From the NCBI GenBank assembly GCA_009746045.1, contig RPFO01000629.1, positions 476,301-540,300 on the forward strand: DNA of 64,000 nucleotides. The letters are read 5' to 3'. Positions within the stretch are counted from its first letter, which is position 1; each line of letters opens with the position of its first letter. A program made the translations under genes and the position numbers. The stretch comes from Mesostigma viride. Lineage: Eukaryota > Streptophyta > Mesostigmatophyceae > Mesostigmatales > Mesostigmataceae. The notes under the pieces were generated by a model. The model saw only the letters and a list, made by a program, of their open reading frames with translations, ran no database searches and had not been told where the DNA came from. Below are positions 8,388-19,800 of the stretch, piece after piece.

Positions 8388-11080
8388 GTAATGTTAAGAT
8401 CGAGGTAATTGCAATGAGTATCCTCCGACGTGAGCTTTAATGTGAGGGACGCTTGCGGGTAGATGCCAGGCAGACCAGCGGTGATATACAAATGGGTTGC
8501 GAAATCAGGGTTGTCGAAAGCGATGACATCATCAATGTATCGACATGTATGGATAAAACGCCTGATGAGAACATCATCGTTTGAGGCAATGAGATTCTCC
8601 ATGAATGCAAGCTCATAAGTGTATAGATAGAGGTTTGCAAGGAGCCCGGCACAGTTAGTGCCCATAGGGATGCCGATAGCTTGTTGGTATACATTGCCCG
8701 CAAAACAGATGAAGGTGTTATCAACAAGATAAGAGATCCAATGGACAAGGTCAGCCTTCGTGATAATATAATTATAACCATCCCGCACGATAGCACCTGC
8801 CGCGATCCCTGAGAGCCACGTTGCCGTGGGCTTGGTCTGAGAAACACGCACGTGCAGGTGGTTGCGCCCGTGAGGCCTACGTGCATACAGACGAGTAAGG
8901 AGGCTATCTAAACGAGCTTTCAAATCGTGCAAATCTAGTGTGGTATATAGAGTGGTGAAATCATAGGTGGCTATGGGCATAGGTATACGTTTCTCTGCTG
9001 CTGTCTTAGAACGGCTAAGGGCGGCAAGGCGTAGGCGTACTTGGGCTGAGTCTATGACGATCCAACTACCAGCGCATTCATACCCGGCATTCGACAGCAC
9101 CTCCACCCATAATGCATTGGCTTCGGGGAGAAGAGCATTCAAAGCATGGCAGATGAGTTTCGAGAGAGGCATCAGTGGGGCTGAATGCGACGCAGCAATG
9201 GTGCGCAAAGCAACAGGAGTTTTGTGCAGCTTAAGAGTGAGATACAGATATGGGAACGTAGTGGTGGTGGCGCGTCGCTGCCGCTTAAGGAATGCCCGAG
9301 CAAAAATGTTTTGGCTGTGCAGAAAAGCCCGATGAGCAGCGGTGATACTGGCGGTGGACTGTGCACGCTGAACATAGGTAGGGCTGGACGCCAACTCGTG
9401 TTGCAAAGTAGCAAGGTAGTGCTTCTTGCATATGAAAGCAAAGTTGTTGGCACTCTTGTCAACACACGTGATGATAAAGTCCTGCTTGAAGTGGTCAAGA
9501 AGTGCTTTATCTGTGGTGTTGAGCCAGGTGGTGCGGTGGACCTGCTGGAGACGGTAATCAAGCCTGGTGAGACGTGCATTGCATTCGTGAATGACGGCGC
9601 GAAACCACGGTTCCATGGCAAGGGGAGCAAGCTGTAGGTCCGTGCTCATGGCATTGCAAAATTTGCGCAGTGATGTGGAGAGCAGTGCATTCACCTCTTT
9701 GGCACACGTGCGCTGGACCCACGGCCGAAACTTGGTGCCTTTGGCAAAAAGGTCTACAAGCGTGTGGCTCGGCAGGATGCTGAGGTCAGCGGTCATGACG
9801 TGCTGTGAGGTGGGATCAAGGTACTTGAAATACCGTTGTTGTTGGCAGGGGCAGGGCCCTGCCAAGATGGTGGCCAGCTCGGTGGGCGTTGTATCGCGGC
9901 TGACCTTCCCGTTGCTGAAAACCATTTGTCCCAAGGTGGGAGAGTAATGCCAGGCAGCAATGGGAGTGCCGAAAGTGTTGCGCACCACGAGCGGCATCGC
10001 AGCCTGCACTTGCGGCAAATGCAGAATGTGTGGCAAACACAGCTCATCCATCGCAGCATGAATGAAAGGTGAGATCAGCAAACGGCGCGGACGCAGTGCA
10101 TCTGCATTCCCATTGACACGGTGCCGAATGATACGTGAGAGAAGGCCTCGCAGACTAGTGGCATGGGAGCGGGGGACTTGCAGATCAGCTGGGGAGCACG
10201 ACCCGACGGCAATGTGTAAGCTGGTAAGCTTCTTCAAGCTGCAGGCTTCGAGATAGGATGCATGAAAGTTGCCGCGTTGCATAAGCCGAGACATGTGACG
10301 TAAGCAGCGGAGACTGGTGGAGTAAAGGGAAGGATCGGTGGACACATGTGTGGAAGGTGGAGGGGCCGGGGTGACGCTGGGGGGATAGGGGCGATATGGG
10401 TGGAGATTGTGCTTCAGACGCCAGGCACGGATGAACATAAGAGGGCGGGGACGGAGGGGAGGCGGGCGGCGGCGAGACCGAGCTTTGAAACTCTTGCCTT
10501 CAATGCAAAAACCGTGGGGCAGAAATGCATGTAACATTCGTTTCCAAAACGTTTCCCGATGCCCTGCGGCTTTGCGAAAAGCGGCGCCGGTAAAGGTGCC
10601 GGGGACATGTTCCAAGGGGACGACTCGCCAATCCCACCACCCGTATTGGGCCATGGCGCCATGTAGGGGGGTGTCGTCGTTGGCGGCAGGGCGGCCAATA
10701 TGAAGGCGGCGTGCCGCTCGGACATGTTCCTGAAAACGCGTCCAGGCATCCCGTTGCGTCTGGCCAACGTAGATACGCTGAGGGTACCTGCGGTTGTAAA
10801 TGGCATAAATGACGCGATGGGTGCTTACGGGGTGTGGGCGAGTGGAGTTGGTAAGCGACAAATGCGTGCGCTGTAAGCGCCGGAGGCGACGTAGAGTATG
10901 GTCATCCTTGCAGTGATGGTTATGGCGCGTGTTGATGCGACAACGCTTCCGCCATGCCTGTGAGGAGATACGATAGGGGAACTGCCGAGAAATAGCAGTG
11001 TACTTCCGGTAATCAATGCCACTGGATTGCCGTATTCTGTGGAGGGTAAGAGCATGCCAGAAAGTCATAAGGTGTTTCAT
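8024..11080 (-). CDS. PLE polyprotein: N-terminal GIY-YIG endonuclease + reverse transcriptase
   Basis: 1018 residues starting at a true ATG (11078-11080). Residues about 88-190 form a GIY-YIG nuclease: IYAIYN (91-96), IYVGQTQ (103-109), Arg in TRFQEH (115-120), and a candidate catalytic Glu in HRETFWKRML. The RT occupies about 430-930. It shows a KGTKFRPW segment typical of PLEs, motif A DFTTLY with Asp at 707, motif B GIPMGTN at 803-809 and motif C YIDD at 848-851. Classical Penelope/Athena elements have GIY-YIG C-terminal; the N-terminal position matches the Naiad/Chlamys clade, and Chlamys is the algal branch. It copies its RNA at nicked genomic sites. All catalytic motifs appear present, so the protein could be active. 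Confidence 0.9.
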   Translation of the reverse strand: MKHLMTFWHALTLHRIRQSSGIDYRKYTAISRQFPYRISSQAWRKRCRINTRHNHHCKDDHTLRRLRRLQRTHLSLTNSTRPHPVSTHRVIYAIYNRRYPQRIYVGQTQRDAWTRFQEHVRAARRLHIGRPAANDDTPLHGAMAQYGWWDWRVVPLEHVPGTFTGAAFRKAAGHRETFWKRMLHAFLPHGFCIEGKSFKARSRRRPPPLRPRPLMFIRAWRLKHNLHPYRPYPPSVTPAPPPSTHVSTDPSLYSTSLRCLRHMSRLMQRGNFHASYLEACSLKKLTSLHIAVGSCSPADLQVPRSHATSLRGLLSRIIRHRVNGNADALRPRRLLISPFIHAAMDELCLPHILHLPQVQAAMPLVVRNTFGTPIAAWHYSPTLGQMVFSNGKVSRDTTPTELATILAGPCPCQQQRYFKYLDPTSQHVMTADLSILPSHTLVDLFAKGTKFRPWVQRTCAKEVNALLSTSLRKFCNAMSTDLQLAPLAMEPWFRAVIHECNARLTRLDYRLQQVHRTTWLNTTDKALLDHFKQDFIITCVDKSANNFAFICKKHYLATLQHELASSPTYVQRAQSTASITAAHRAFLHSQNIFARAFLKRQRRATTTTFPYLYLTLKLHKTPVALRTIAASHSAPLMPLSKLICHALNALLPEANALWVEVLSNAGYECAGSWIVIDSAQVRLRLAALSRSKTAAEKRIPMPIATYDFTTLYTTLDLHDLKARLDSLLTRLYARRPHGRNHLHVRVSQTKPTATWLSGIAAGAIVRDGYNYIITKADLVHWISYLVDNTFICFAGNVYQQAIGIPMGTNCAGLLANLYLYTYELAFMENLIASNDDVLIRRFIHTCRYIDDVIAFDNPDFATHLYITAGLPGIYPQASLTLKLTSEDTHCNYLDLNITHNKKGWRTAIYDKRKDPKYQQIPFIRYPDIHSLLSHTAKYGVVLSQLHRFSRLCSYRVDFITTLVELLQRLLVKDYDRAIMLRQVRCFLQRHPHLFGAAPWHKLYKQVVDRLDRIVSPHI

Positions 11081-12018
11081 GATGATTCAGATGCACTGAG
11101 AGCTAAGACATCAAACAGAACCAGAGCGGAGCATATTGAGGTAAGTCAATATTCACTGCGTAACACCCGTTACGCGATAGCGGTGGTCCATGATGCATCT
11201 CCCCGGGGCAGGATGTGGCTAACAACACAGCTGAATGGACTCGGAACATGTGGATTCCCAGTGGGGGGGCCTTCCAATTGTCATACTTGACACCTCTTTC
11301 CTGTAACGAAAAGATTTCCCTTCTTCATGTTCCAGATGAGTCACCGTGCTCCTGCCTTTGTGTTTTTTTGGCGTTTGTAAAGAGATATGGGAGGGTAAAC
11401 AAAAGCAAAGGCTGATATTGCCGTGTGGGGGGCCCGATCCTTGGTTAGTCTCTCAAGTGCCCACAGAAAAACACGAGAGTAGCACACACAGCGCGCAGCC
11501 CAGCCTAGCTCCCTCAGTAAAAGTAAAAGAAAAAGGACAAGAACAGCAAAACAAACGAGAACAAGAAAAAGAACAAAACACAGACACGTAGTGCAATGTG
11601 AGCGGAATGATGGAGGAAGGTGAGAGGGGGACATCGTATTGAATGTGTAGGCATTGAGGCAGCCGAAGCGTCCCATCCCCGGGTACATTCGTGGCTTTCA
11701 AAAAAGCCACAACCTGCGTGGAAGAGGAAAATGCAGGAACGATGAGTATGATCCTGAAAACGAGGTTGAGGAAACGCGGAGAGGAAATGCCGGCCGCTGA
11801 AACGATTCCGATGGAACTATGGGTTTCGCCGACATGAGGCGGTGCAGCTGACTATCTCTATGGTGTCGTGTGTGACCGGGAGTGCCGGTTCACGTGCGCA
11901 CTCGTCGGACTAGCCCGACGACATGTGTGCTTGGTTGCCCACGGCTGAAATCCTCTTGCCCGTCATGCAAAGGCCACGCCTCCTAGCCGAAAACGAACTA
12001 TATTCAACCAATCTAATA

Positions 12019-12939
12019 TCAAAGAGACAACCAGCGCAGGCCAGAAATCGGGAGAATCCGGACCATGGTAGCTCGAGCCTGCCGTTATCTTTTCCGCGTT
12101 TTCGAGTCGTTCAGGATGATGAAGATGAATGGTGATGGAAATGTGTATCCTTGTGCATTGAAATTATGGCTGGCTTACGTGTGGAGCGACTAGATGACCT
12201 AGACGGTGGGGCCGGAAACAGCATGCTTGATCAGGGCGTGTGTTTCTAGCCTAACTGGCCGGGAGTGTCTAGTGGTGAGCACCATTGCTGCGATCGCTCT
12301 CCCACCATTTACGAGGAAATACCCGCAAATGGAAAACCACTGAAAAGGTCTAGCTAGTCAGTCATCACGTTAGCCATGCCATGATTCCAAACGTCCAAGA
12401 ACTGCACACGGTGCAAAGGCAAAAAGCCGGAGGACAGCACTTTCAAATGTGCGGCGGGAACCAAAAGCCCGCGGATGCCAGAAAACATCGTGTTGCGGCA
12501 GCGACGCGACGATGTGGACAACGAATCCAGTGCCAAGCTCGGAACGGCCGCAAAGGAGATCTGGCATCACAGGGTTCAGATGTGCGGAGATACTATGCGA
12601 TCCAGCCGGTCCACGACCTGTTTGTAGAGCTTGTGCCAAGGGGCAGCACCGAACAGATGTGGGTGACGTTGCAAAAAACATCGGACTTGACGGAGCATAA
12701 TGGCTCGGTCATAGTCTTTGACCAATAAACGCTGCAAGAGTTCAACAAGAGTCGTGATGAAATCAACACGATAAGAACAAAGACGGGAAAAACGATGTAA
12801 CTGAGAAAGAACAACACCATATTTTGCTGTGTGGGAAAGGAGACTGTGAATATCGGGGTAACGAATAAAAGGAATTTGCTGGTATTTAGGATCCTTGCGC
12901 TTATCATAGATAGCCGTACGCCAGCCCTTCTTGTTATGG
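12019..12939 (-). repeat. PLE pseudo-LTR, 5' copy (truncated upstream unit)
   Basis: Apparently identical to 7467-8387, including the C-terminal RT codons. It ends at 12939, where GGTGGAGGTGG target sequence of the ORF1-only element follows. Confidence 0.85.
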
Positions 12940-12990
12940 TGGAGGTGGAGGTGGAGGTGGTATGTTGCTTAAGCATGTCCGCCCAGGTGG
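12940..12990 (-). mobile_element. HAL1-like element, continuation after PLE insertion
   Basis: GGAGGTGGTATGTTGCTTAA and the following GCATGTCCGCCCAGG are the ORF1 sequence that would directly follow 7466. It is cut after about 50 bp by a TTAA-family remnant. Confidence 0.7.
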
Positions 12991-13198
12991 TGCATACTCA
13001 GCCCTAATTAGCGTCTTTTGCTATTTATAGCGCGTTATTGGCGTATATATGGGGGTAGTACCCCCAACAAGTGCATGGACAACTCACTAGAGATGTTATT
13101 TAGTGCCCCCAATCATAATTCAGCATTGTGCAAATGAATTTCAAGTGATATTAGCATATGTCAGTTTTTTTGGGTTTTGGGGTGCCACCTCCCCTTAA
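12991..13198 (+). mobile_element. 3' end remnant of a TTAA-family element
   Basis: It shares with the right end of the 1.9-kb element the block GCGTCTTTT-CTATTT-TAG, the palindrome GGGGGTAGTACCCCCAACAA and the terminal CCCCTTAA (13191-13198). Divergent and 5' truncated. Confidence 0.55.
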
Positions 13199-13831
13199 GT
13201 ATTATCGGCCGTACCACCTCTGGGAACCTGTTTACGCCTTCTTGGTCCCTGGACTCCTAGGTGCCTTGCACGATTTCATAATGGTAAACTTTCTGGTGTA
13301 CCTCAGGGCTCGACCGCAAGGATGCAGGAGTTTCATCCTTCCAAAATATCGGTCCCGTTGCCGGCAGGCGCTCGATGCTCGGCTGAGCCCACGGCCCCAC
13401 TACAGTATGAGGAATTTTATTTTTACAGTACACGTGTCCACCAATGTTGCGCCCACGAGAATATCCCGCCAAGCCAACCGAATGTGAATCTTGCAAGTCC
13501 TGAAGTGGTCGCAGTTGACCGCGTGGATTCGCACGTGGATATGTAGTGCCGTGACCGTGACATGTGCAAGCTTCTGACTTCGTCGCATTGGATTCGTCCT
13601 TCTTCGAAGATCCTTGTGCCGATCTCCCAAAGCAGTATATTTGGGAGTATATAACGTTGTGCGTTATATAACGAATAACGAATATTTAACGTTGTGCGTT
13701 TAGTTGACATGCTCCCGCGTGACATATGTATGGTAAATGGTGCGTAAACAACCGAACCGCAGGAAAATAGCCGGCCGGAGTGTTCGATAGGGGAGTTGAA
13801 GATACGAACACAGGCGCTTTTCGGCATAGGA
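13199..13831. other. Upstream region of the METTL26 gene
   Basis: No convincing ORF. Repeated AACGTTGTGCGTT blocks with TATATAAC flank 13640-13705, about 130-190 bp upstream of the ATG, and are candidates for a promoter or a small palindromic repeat. No polypurine start signal or canonical TATA position can be asserted. Confidence 0.3.
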
Positions 13832-16800
13832 ATGTCGAACACCGAAGTTATATCTCCCTGGGATGAGCTTCTCCAGAGCTGTTCTGGTGACAAGAAGACG
13901 GGAGCACATTGCGAGAGAAACCAAGGCCCAATTCTTGAAGCCCTGCACAAGGTCCTGCAGGCCGCGCCACATGCTGCCGGAACCGGCCCATTCCGATGCT
14001 TGGAGTTTGGATGCGGTACAGGGCAGGTGCGTGAGCTATCATCGCCACGAATGTTGTTTTCGATGCACATGAATAGCTGAGTGTTTATCCTGGCATGTTT
14101 TGTCGGCTGTGCGCCTTGGTAGCCGACTACTGCCGGCTGATTGGCCGCGGTTTACGTAGCAGTGCAGAAAAGGTTCTGATAGTTGAATACCCCTTATAAT
14201 GGCACCAATTCCGACTGCTGATGGAGGGGATTTGCGAGCTCTGGTAGCCAAAAACCTAACTAACGGCCACCAGTTTGCTAGGAATGTCTGCTGCACTCTA
14301 GATCTACAAATTCATGTGATCAGTACGTACGTACTGCTGCCTTCATTTCAGGCTAGCAGACAGGATGCATGACCACGTCTAGCGTATTGGGCGCACAGCC
14401 CGAGGCAAACATTTAGCTAATCATGTGGTGCGATGTGTCATCCTCATGCAAAGGGGATGGCTGCTTTCATTACCAAAGCCAGCCAGCCGCTGGCTATCCG
14501 CTATTTGCTTTTCATTAGCTGAACACTTGCGTGCACGGCCTCAGCTTGCATCACTCACTTGACTTCTTGAAATTACTTAATCTGGAGCTGTCAGCCATCA
14601 CAGCTGACTTCAGCACGGCCAAGTAACCATATTCATGGTGTATTTAGCTATTGACAGCTCACACGTACGTAGTAGTGATCTGTGACGCGGGGGGAGGGGG
14701 GGAAGGGGGAGGAGAGGGGGGGGGGGGGGGGGGGGGGGCAATTCGGGGAATGACGTCGGTGTCAGGGACTGTGTGTGACAATTGTTTTCTAATGATTTTT
14801 GTAGTATTTAAATAACTATTTTTTCCATTCCCCAAGTCCCCCCCTCCCTGAGACCGCCCCCCCCCCCCCTCCTCCTTCCTTTCCTGGCATTGCGCTTCGA
14901 TTCCCCCTCTCCTCCCCCTACCTCTTCCTTATGCACACCACTTTTTTCATAAGTGACACAGATTGCACGAGATGTATAATTTGGTTCCTTTCATTTCATG
15001 GCAATTTTGTTTAATTTTTTCTCGCCAAAATCTATGGGCTCCATAGTGCAGCCTGTGTTTGCTGCATTTCAAATAATAGCCCACTCGATAATCTGCAATC
15101 CGGATAATTGTGTCCACAATACGAGCCCTACTTAACTAAATTGTTCCGGTTTGTAAGGACTTGGGACATGCCATGGCCAGGTCAAATCTCATGCAGGATA
15201 GTAGTGGATATGGAACTATGCATGCTGCATGTGTTACACCTCGCCAGCTGGTACATGATCAAGTAAGAGGCCTGTGGTAACTTAGGTCGACAGCGCGTCA
15301 CATCTACATATATGGGGTTCCGGCGCTTGAGAAATATAGCAAGCCAGATGAAATGTTACCCCCCGCAGCTGTCTGTTGTATGCCCCTACGTGTTTGGGGG
15401 GGACGAATGAGGGGGCGGGGGGATATCAAAGCAGACATTGACCTACCCGAAAGGTACCTCAACGTTTTAGTAGCTACCTCAGTGATTACTGCCCGCAATG
15501 AGCGCGTAGCTGCCTGATGAGTCAAGGACTCAAGGGGCATGTCCATACACGTACTCTTGTCATCATTATGATGATTATGATGACACACAATTATGAATTT
15601 TACCTTCAATATTAACATCACTGATGCCGTAAGTAACAGAAGAGTGGTGTAGCCCATTACAAGACTACAGAAATTTGCAGAGCTTTTTTAAGATTCAAAG
15701 AAATTGAAAAAGAGCCTGGGTAGATGTGAAAGCATTTGAAAAGGAAGCATACATTCAAGAAGCCTGAAATGTTGAATGGCAGATTGCGCTGATGAGTGTG
15801 GGGACGGGAAACTACACGCAAAAAAATTTACCTTTTGTTGATAAAGGAATATTTGCGAATGTTGACTGTCTGTGAGCTATAAGCGCTACTTATATCCTTA
15901 GTGAGTTTTGGCTTAAATCCTTGGCTATAAAAAAGACAAAAATGTCTGTGGACCAACTTCTTTGAAAGCCTGGCTGCCACGGAAACTGCTCACCAATCGA
16001 CCTTTTAGCTCCCCTCTCATAAGCTATTGAGTTCCAGGGAGAAAACCTACCTGTTGAATTTTTGCCAGCTATCAATTTGCCTAAGTAATTGTTTGCATGG
16101 CTATTCCGTATCCTCAGGTCGAATTTTCTTGAATTAGAGTTTTCAAGCTAAATTAGCAACAAGCTGTGGCGATAAAGCTAAGACATCTTTTCTATGCGGC
16201 GATGTTAGAATATCCTAGTACATCCTAGTACATCCTAGTACATCCTAGTACATCCTAGTACATCCTAGTGCATTCTAGCACGTCTTGGTTCAGCGTTGTA
16301 ATGGTCACTTAATTTTTAAAACAACACGTATAACATGGGGAAGTGGAACATATCTTGTCATGTATGTGAAGTTAAGTGGTGTGCATATAGTAAAAAGATG
16401 CGCAGAAGTGTGCAGTGCGTTGCCCACTATCCTGATGGATGGGCGGGTTACATATGCGTGGATTAGAGATCTCCTCATCGATGCTTGGTATGAATGCGCG
16501 CTCAGTATTCTGGTTAGTAAGGCGTACGGCATGGCCGATGGACGACATGATTTTTATTGCGGTCGATCTTTTCGTTATAGTAGTATACCAGGTAGCGAAG
16601 GTCTGGTATGTAATCCAGAAGCCTGAGGGTTTGTGACTGATGCTGCATAGGCTACCCGCTTGCCCCTTCGTTGGTTGGATGGCTGTTCTAGTCGGGGGTC
16701 TTTATTGAAATGTTTTGGTATGTTCGGTACATATCTATCCAGTTTTGTGATGTGGCACCTGCCTGGAAGCTGGCATATGTTCCAGGTGTTCAATGATGTG

Positions 16801-19800
16801 TGCCGGTGCAGGATGGGACAGATATTGCTTGGCAGTATCCTTGTAACAGTCGGCAAGGGTCTTCCGTATGTTCATACCTGGCTTCCTGAGAGACAGCGAC
16901 TAGGAAAAAATTGTCAAAATGCTCCTCCCATAAACCAAAGGCATAATGAATATGTCTTGCTGCAGTGCACAAATGTGATTATCACACTGGTCTATTTGTC
17001 GGACTGCTTGGTTTTGACCGGGGTGGCCCTTGTACCCTTTCTAGAAAAGACTTACAAAGTGAACTCACGGAGTGAAACCAGTACAGGGGCATCAATACGT
17101 TGATTTCTCGCCTTCCTGCTCTGGTCGATGGCACCGTGTTCCCCAACCTAATAAAGATGATGAAGATAGCACTAGATCAGATGTCCCAGGTTTGGTCCAT
17201 CAGCCGCCCATGTTGCCAGTTTGTGGCACTTTGTATATTCCATGTGTGTATATTCCGATGTGCATATTCATCCACACCGTCCGGAAATCTTTCCGTCCCG
17301 TTTGACGACCATCCATGGGGAGCGACCATCCACCGATCCTCCTTCCATCCATCCGTGAGGTCCAGGCGTCAGTCTGTCTGCTGGCTAATGTGTGCGTGGA
17401 AATGACTGTGGTCCTCTGGACCGCTTTGCTGGGCTGATGCTGGCGCACGCAGCATGCGGCATTCCTCTCTCAACGGCTGACTGTGCCCGGGCGGCGCATC
17501 CAATGGCATCCCACCGACGCTGACCCCGTGTGCCTGAAGAGCACCGCGCTGTGGATAGAGGTACGGCCATTATTCATGTAGCGGTCGCTTTGAACCTGTT
17601 TTCTGGGAGAAGCTAGCTCGCTGTTTCTGCATTACCCCAGCCTACACTCTCTTCTGTCAAGCCTTTTTTCCATTACGAATCTTCTCGTTATTCACAGCAA
17701 GCTTCAGTGAACCTTTTTTTAAAAAATATAGCATCCAATCGTCTCAGTGGTACTTGTCATAGCACATATATCAGCTGCTTTGAAGTATTTGCTTTTCAGA
17801 CACTGTTCTTATTTGTATTTACCTCCGTGATGGGTGCTCTGCCGGTTCCAAAAGTCCTTTCTCCTTTATTTTTATGTCCACTCTCCTCAACGTGTGCCAT
17901 GCACAAATATACATTATGAAATTCCCCAGCTGTATTGTCCCATTGTGAATGCCTGCACGCTGTGCAATCCCTTTTTCCCACCCACCCCACCTCATGTACC
18001 AACACCCTCATGCAGCATATACGCAGTCCATGACAGCTCCCTTTGGATACTTCTACATGGTCCAATCATGCATTGTATTGTATGCGCAGCATTGGCTCAC
18101 GAAGTGGTGGTTTCTTCACGTACATGTTACAAACTTACCACGCATGTAGTTCTTTCCATATGTAGTATATATTCTCTCTGCCCATTTGAACCCTCCTCTT
18201 TCCTGTCCCCCCCCTTCTCGCCCTGCCCCGTTTCCCTTCTTTTCCCTCCTCCCTCCTCCCTCCTCCCCTGTCCACCACTCCCTTGCTGCCCTGGCCCCTT
18301 CCCCTTTTCCCCTTCCAGCATATCCCGAGGCCTCCAACTCTATTCTCCCCCAGTTCCCCCGCCTCGCCCACTTCGCCGCATGCATGGGGGACAGTAAATA
18401 CTAGCATAGCAACTATTCGGTGTTATGAATACTAACTTATCGGTGAACATGTGTACTAATGCGTAATTATTAGCGACACATGCTCGCTTGTGTCTTGCAT
18501 CTGCACTTGCTTCCTACTGTGCGCGAACAATACTTGGGCATCTCTTTTTATGGTGTGGGGGGGAATGGGGCAGGGCCTGGAAATTCCTGTGGCGGAGCCT
18601 TTGCTGGTGGATGTCATGAAGGACATCAGCGAGTGGCCGGCCACGCTGGAACCCGGTTCCTTTGACCGTGAGTGGGGGAGAACCGAAGTCATAGTTGATA
18701 TGAATGTATAATGTTAATGTTTTATATGTCTCTTCTTAAATCAACAAGGACATAGGGGCACTCCTTGATAGGGGCACTGGGACAGGTAACAGGTTTGATA
18801 TGGTCCATTTGAGTGTTTCAAGTTTCTACATGTTGCTGGGAGACCGTTGACGATGTGGTCCATGTGAAAAATTTTATCGTGGTTCTGAATAAATCGTGTT
18901 AGGTATTGTGTTAGGTAATCCTGTCGGTTACATCTAGTAACTTAGCTATTGATTTCTTTTCTTGGGTGTCATCAAACAAGAATACAACCATGCCAGGCTA
19001 ACCAGCCTTACTGCGTTGTGGTCATCAAAACATAATGTTACCAATGCCCTCAGGAGTGTGTCCAGAGGTGTACGATCGGCTGTTTCAATTAGCAGTTCAC
19101 CTGTGTCGGGAATGGACGAATAGCACTCCAGCACACTCCCTTTGCCCTGCGATGTCATGCAAGCATGGAGGAGTAGGTGCGGTTTGATAGGTCACATATC
19201 AGCATCGGGCCAGGCCTCTTTCTTTTATCCTCTTGGGACCTACCCTGCGCCAAGTGGCAGAGTACTGAAGGCATTGATGAGAAACTGCAGCCTTTGTCTC
19301 GGCAAGTAAGGCAAAACTTGCCTCGCTTTTTCGTCAGACCGGATCGCTAGTGCCACTGCTGCATCGAGGGGCGAGGACAGCAGATAAAATTTTTTTCTTG
19401 TTATACACCTGTTGAAAGAGTGTTCTCCTGGGTGTGGTCCCCTGCACTGCCCGGTTCCTGGGCGATCGGCTAGCCTGGTATATGTATAGCTGTGCTTTGC
19501 ATGGGAGATGCTATACATTTGATCTGTGCTTTGCATGGGAGATGCTATACATTTGCATGCTATTGAGCTGTGCTTTGCATGGGAGATGCTATACATTTGC
19601 ATGCTATGCATTTGCTATACGTTTGCATGGGCCCATTTCATGTCAGATGTTATACATTGGAACACAGTGCCAATTCAATGCACAGCATTCTTTCCTGTAT
19701 CAGTTAACTGAATGCGCTTTCAAATGGCGCTAGCTTTTTCCTGATCCTCATCCCATTCTCACTTCTTCCAAGGTCATAAGTCACAAGTGGTATCCCCTGG

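Larger units (their letters stand above)
7467..12939 (-). mobile_element. Penelope-like retroelement (Chlamys-type) with pseudo-LTRs
   Basis: A complete unit of 4552 bp (7467-12018) is preceded on its sense (minus) strand by a 5'-truncated partial copy (12019-12939). This partial tandem arrangement gives PLEs their pseudo-LTRs. It is inserted in the ORF1-only element: the left flank ends GGTGGAGGTGGTA and the right flank repeats it, a likely target duplication although the site is itself repetitive. The two pLTRs look identical over 921 bp and the 1018-codon ORF is uninterrupted, so the insertion appears young. Confidence 0.85.
14027..17452 (+). other. METTL26 intron 1 (3.4 kb)
   Basis: It begins GTGCGTGAG and ends GCACGCAG. 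It contains the G/C tracts and the 10-bp minisatellite. No coding exon or recognisable transposon domain was found in it. Open frames at 16285-17103 are short and resemble nothing I know. Confidence 0.7.
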
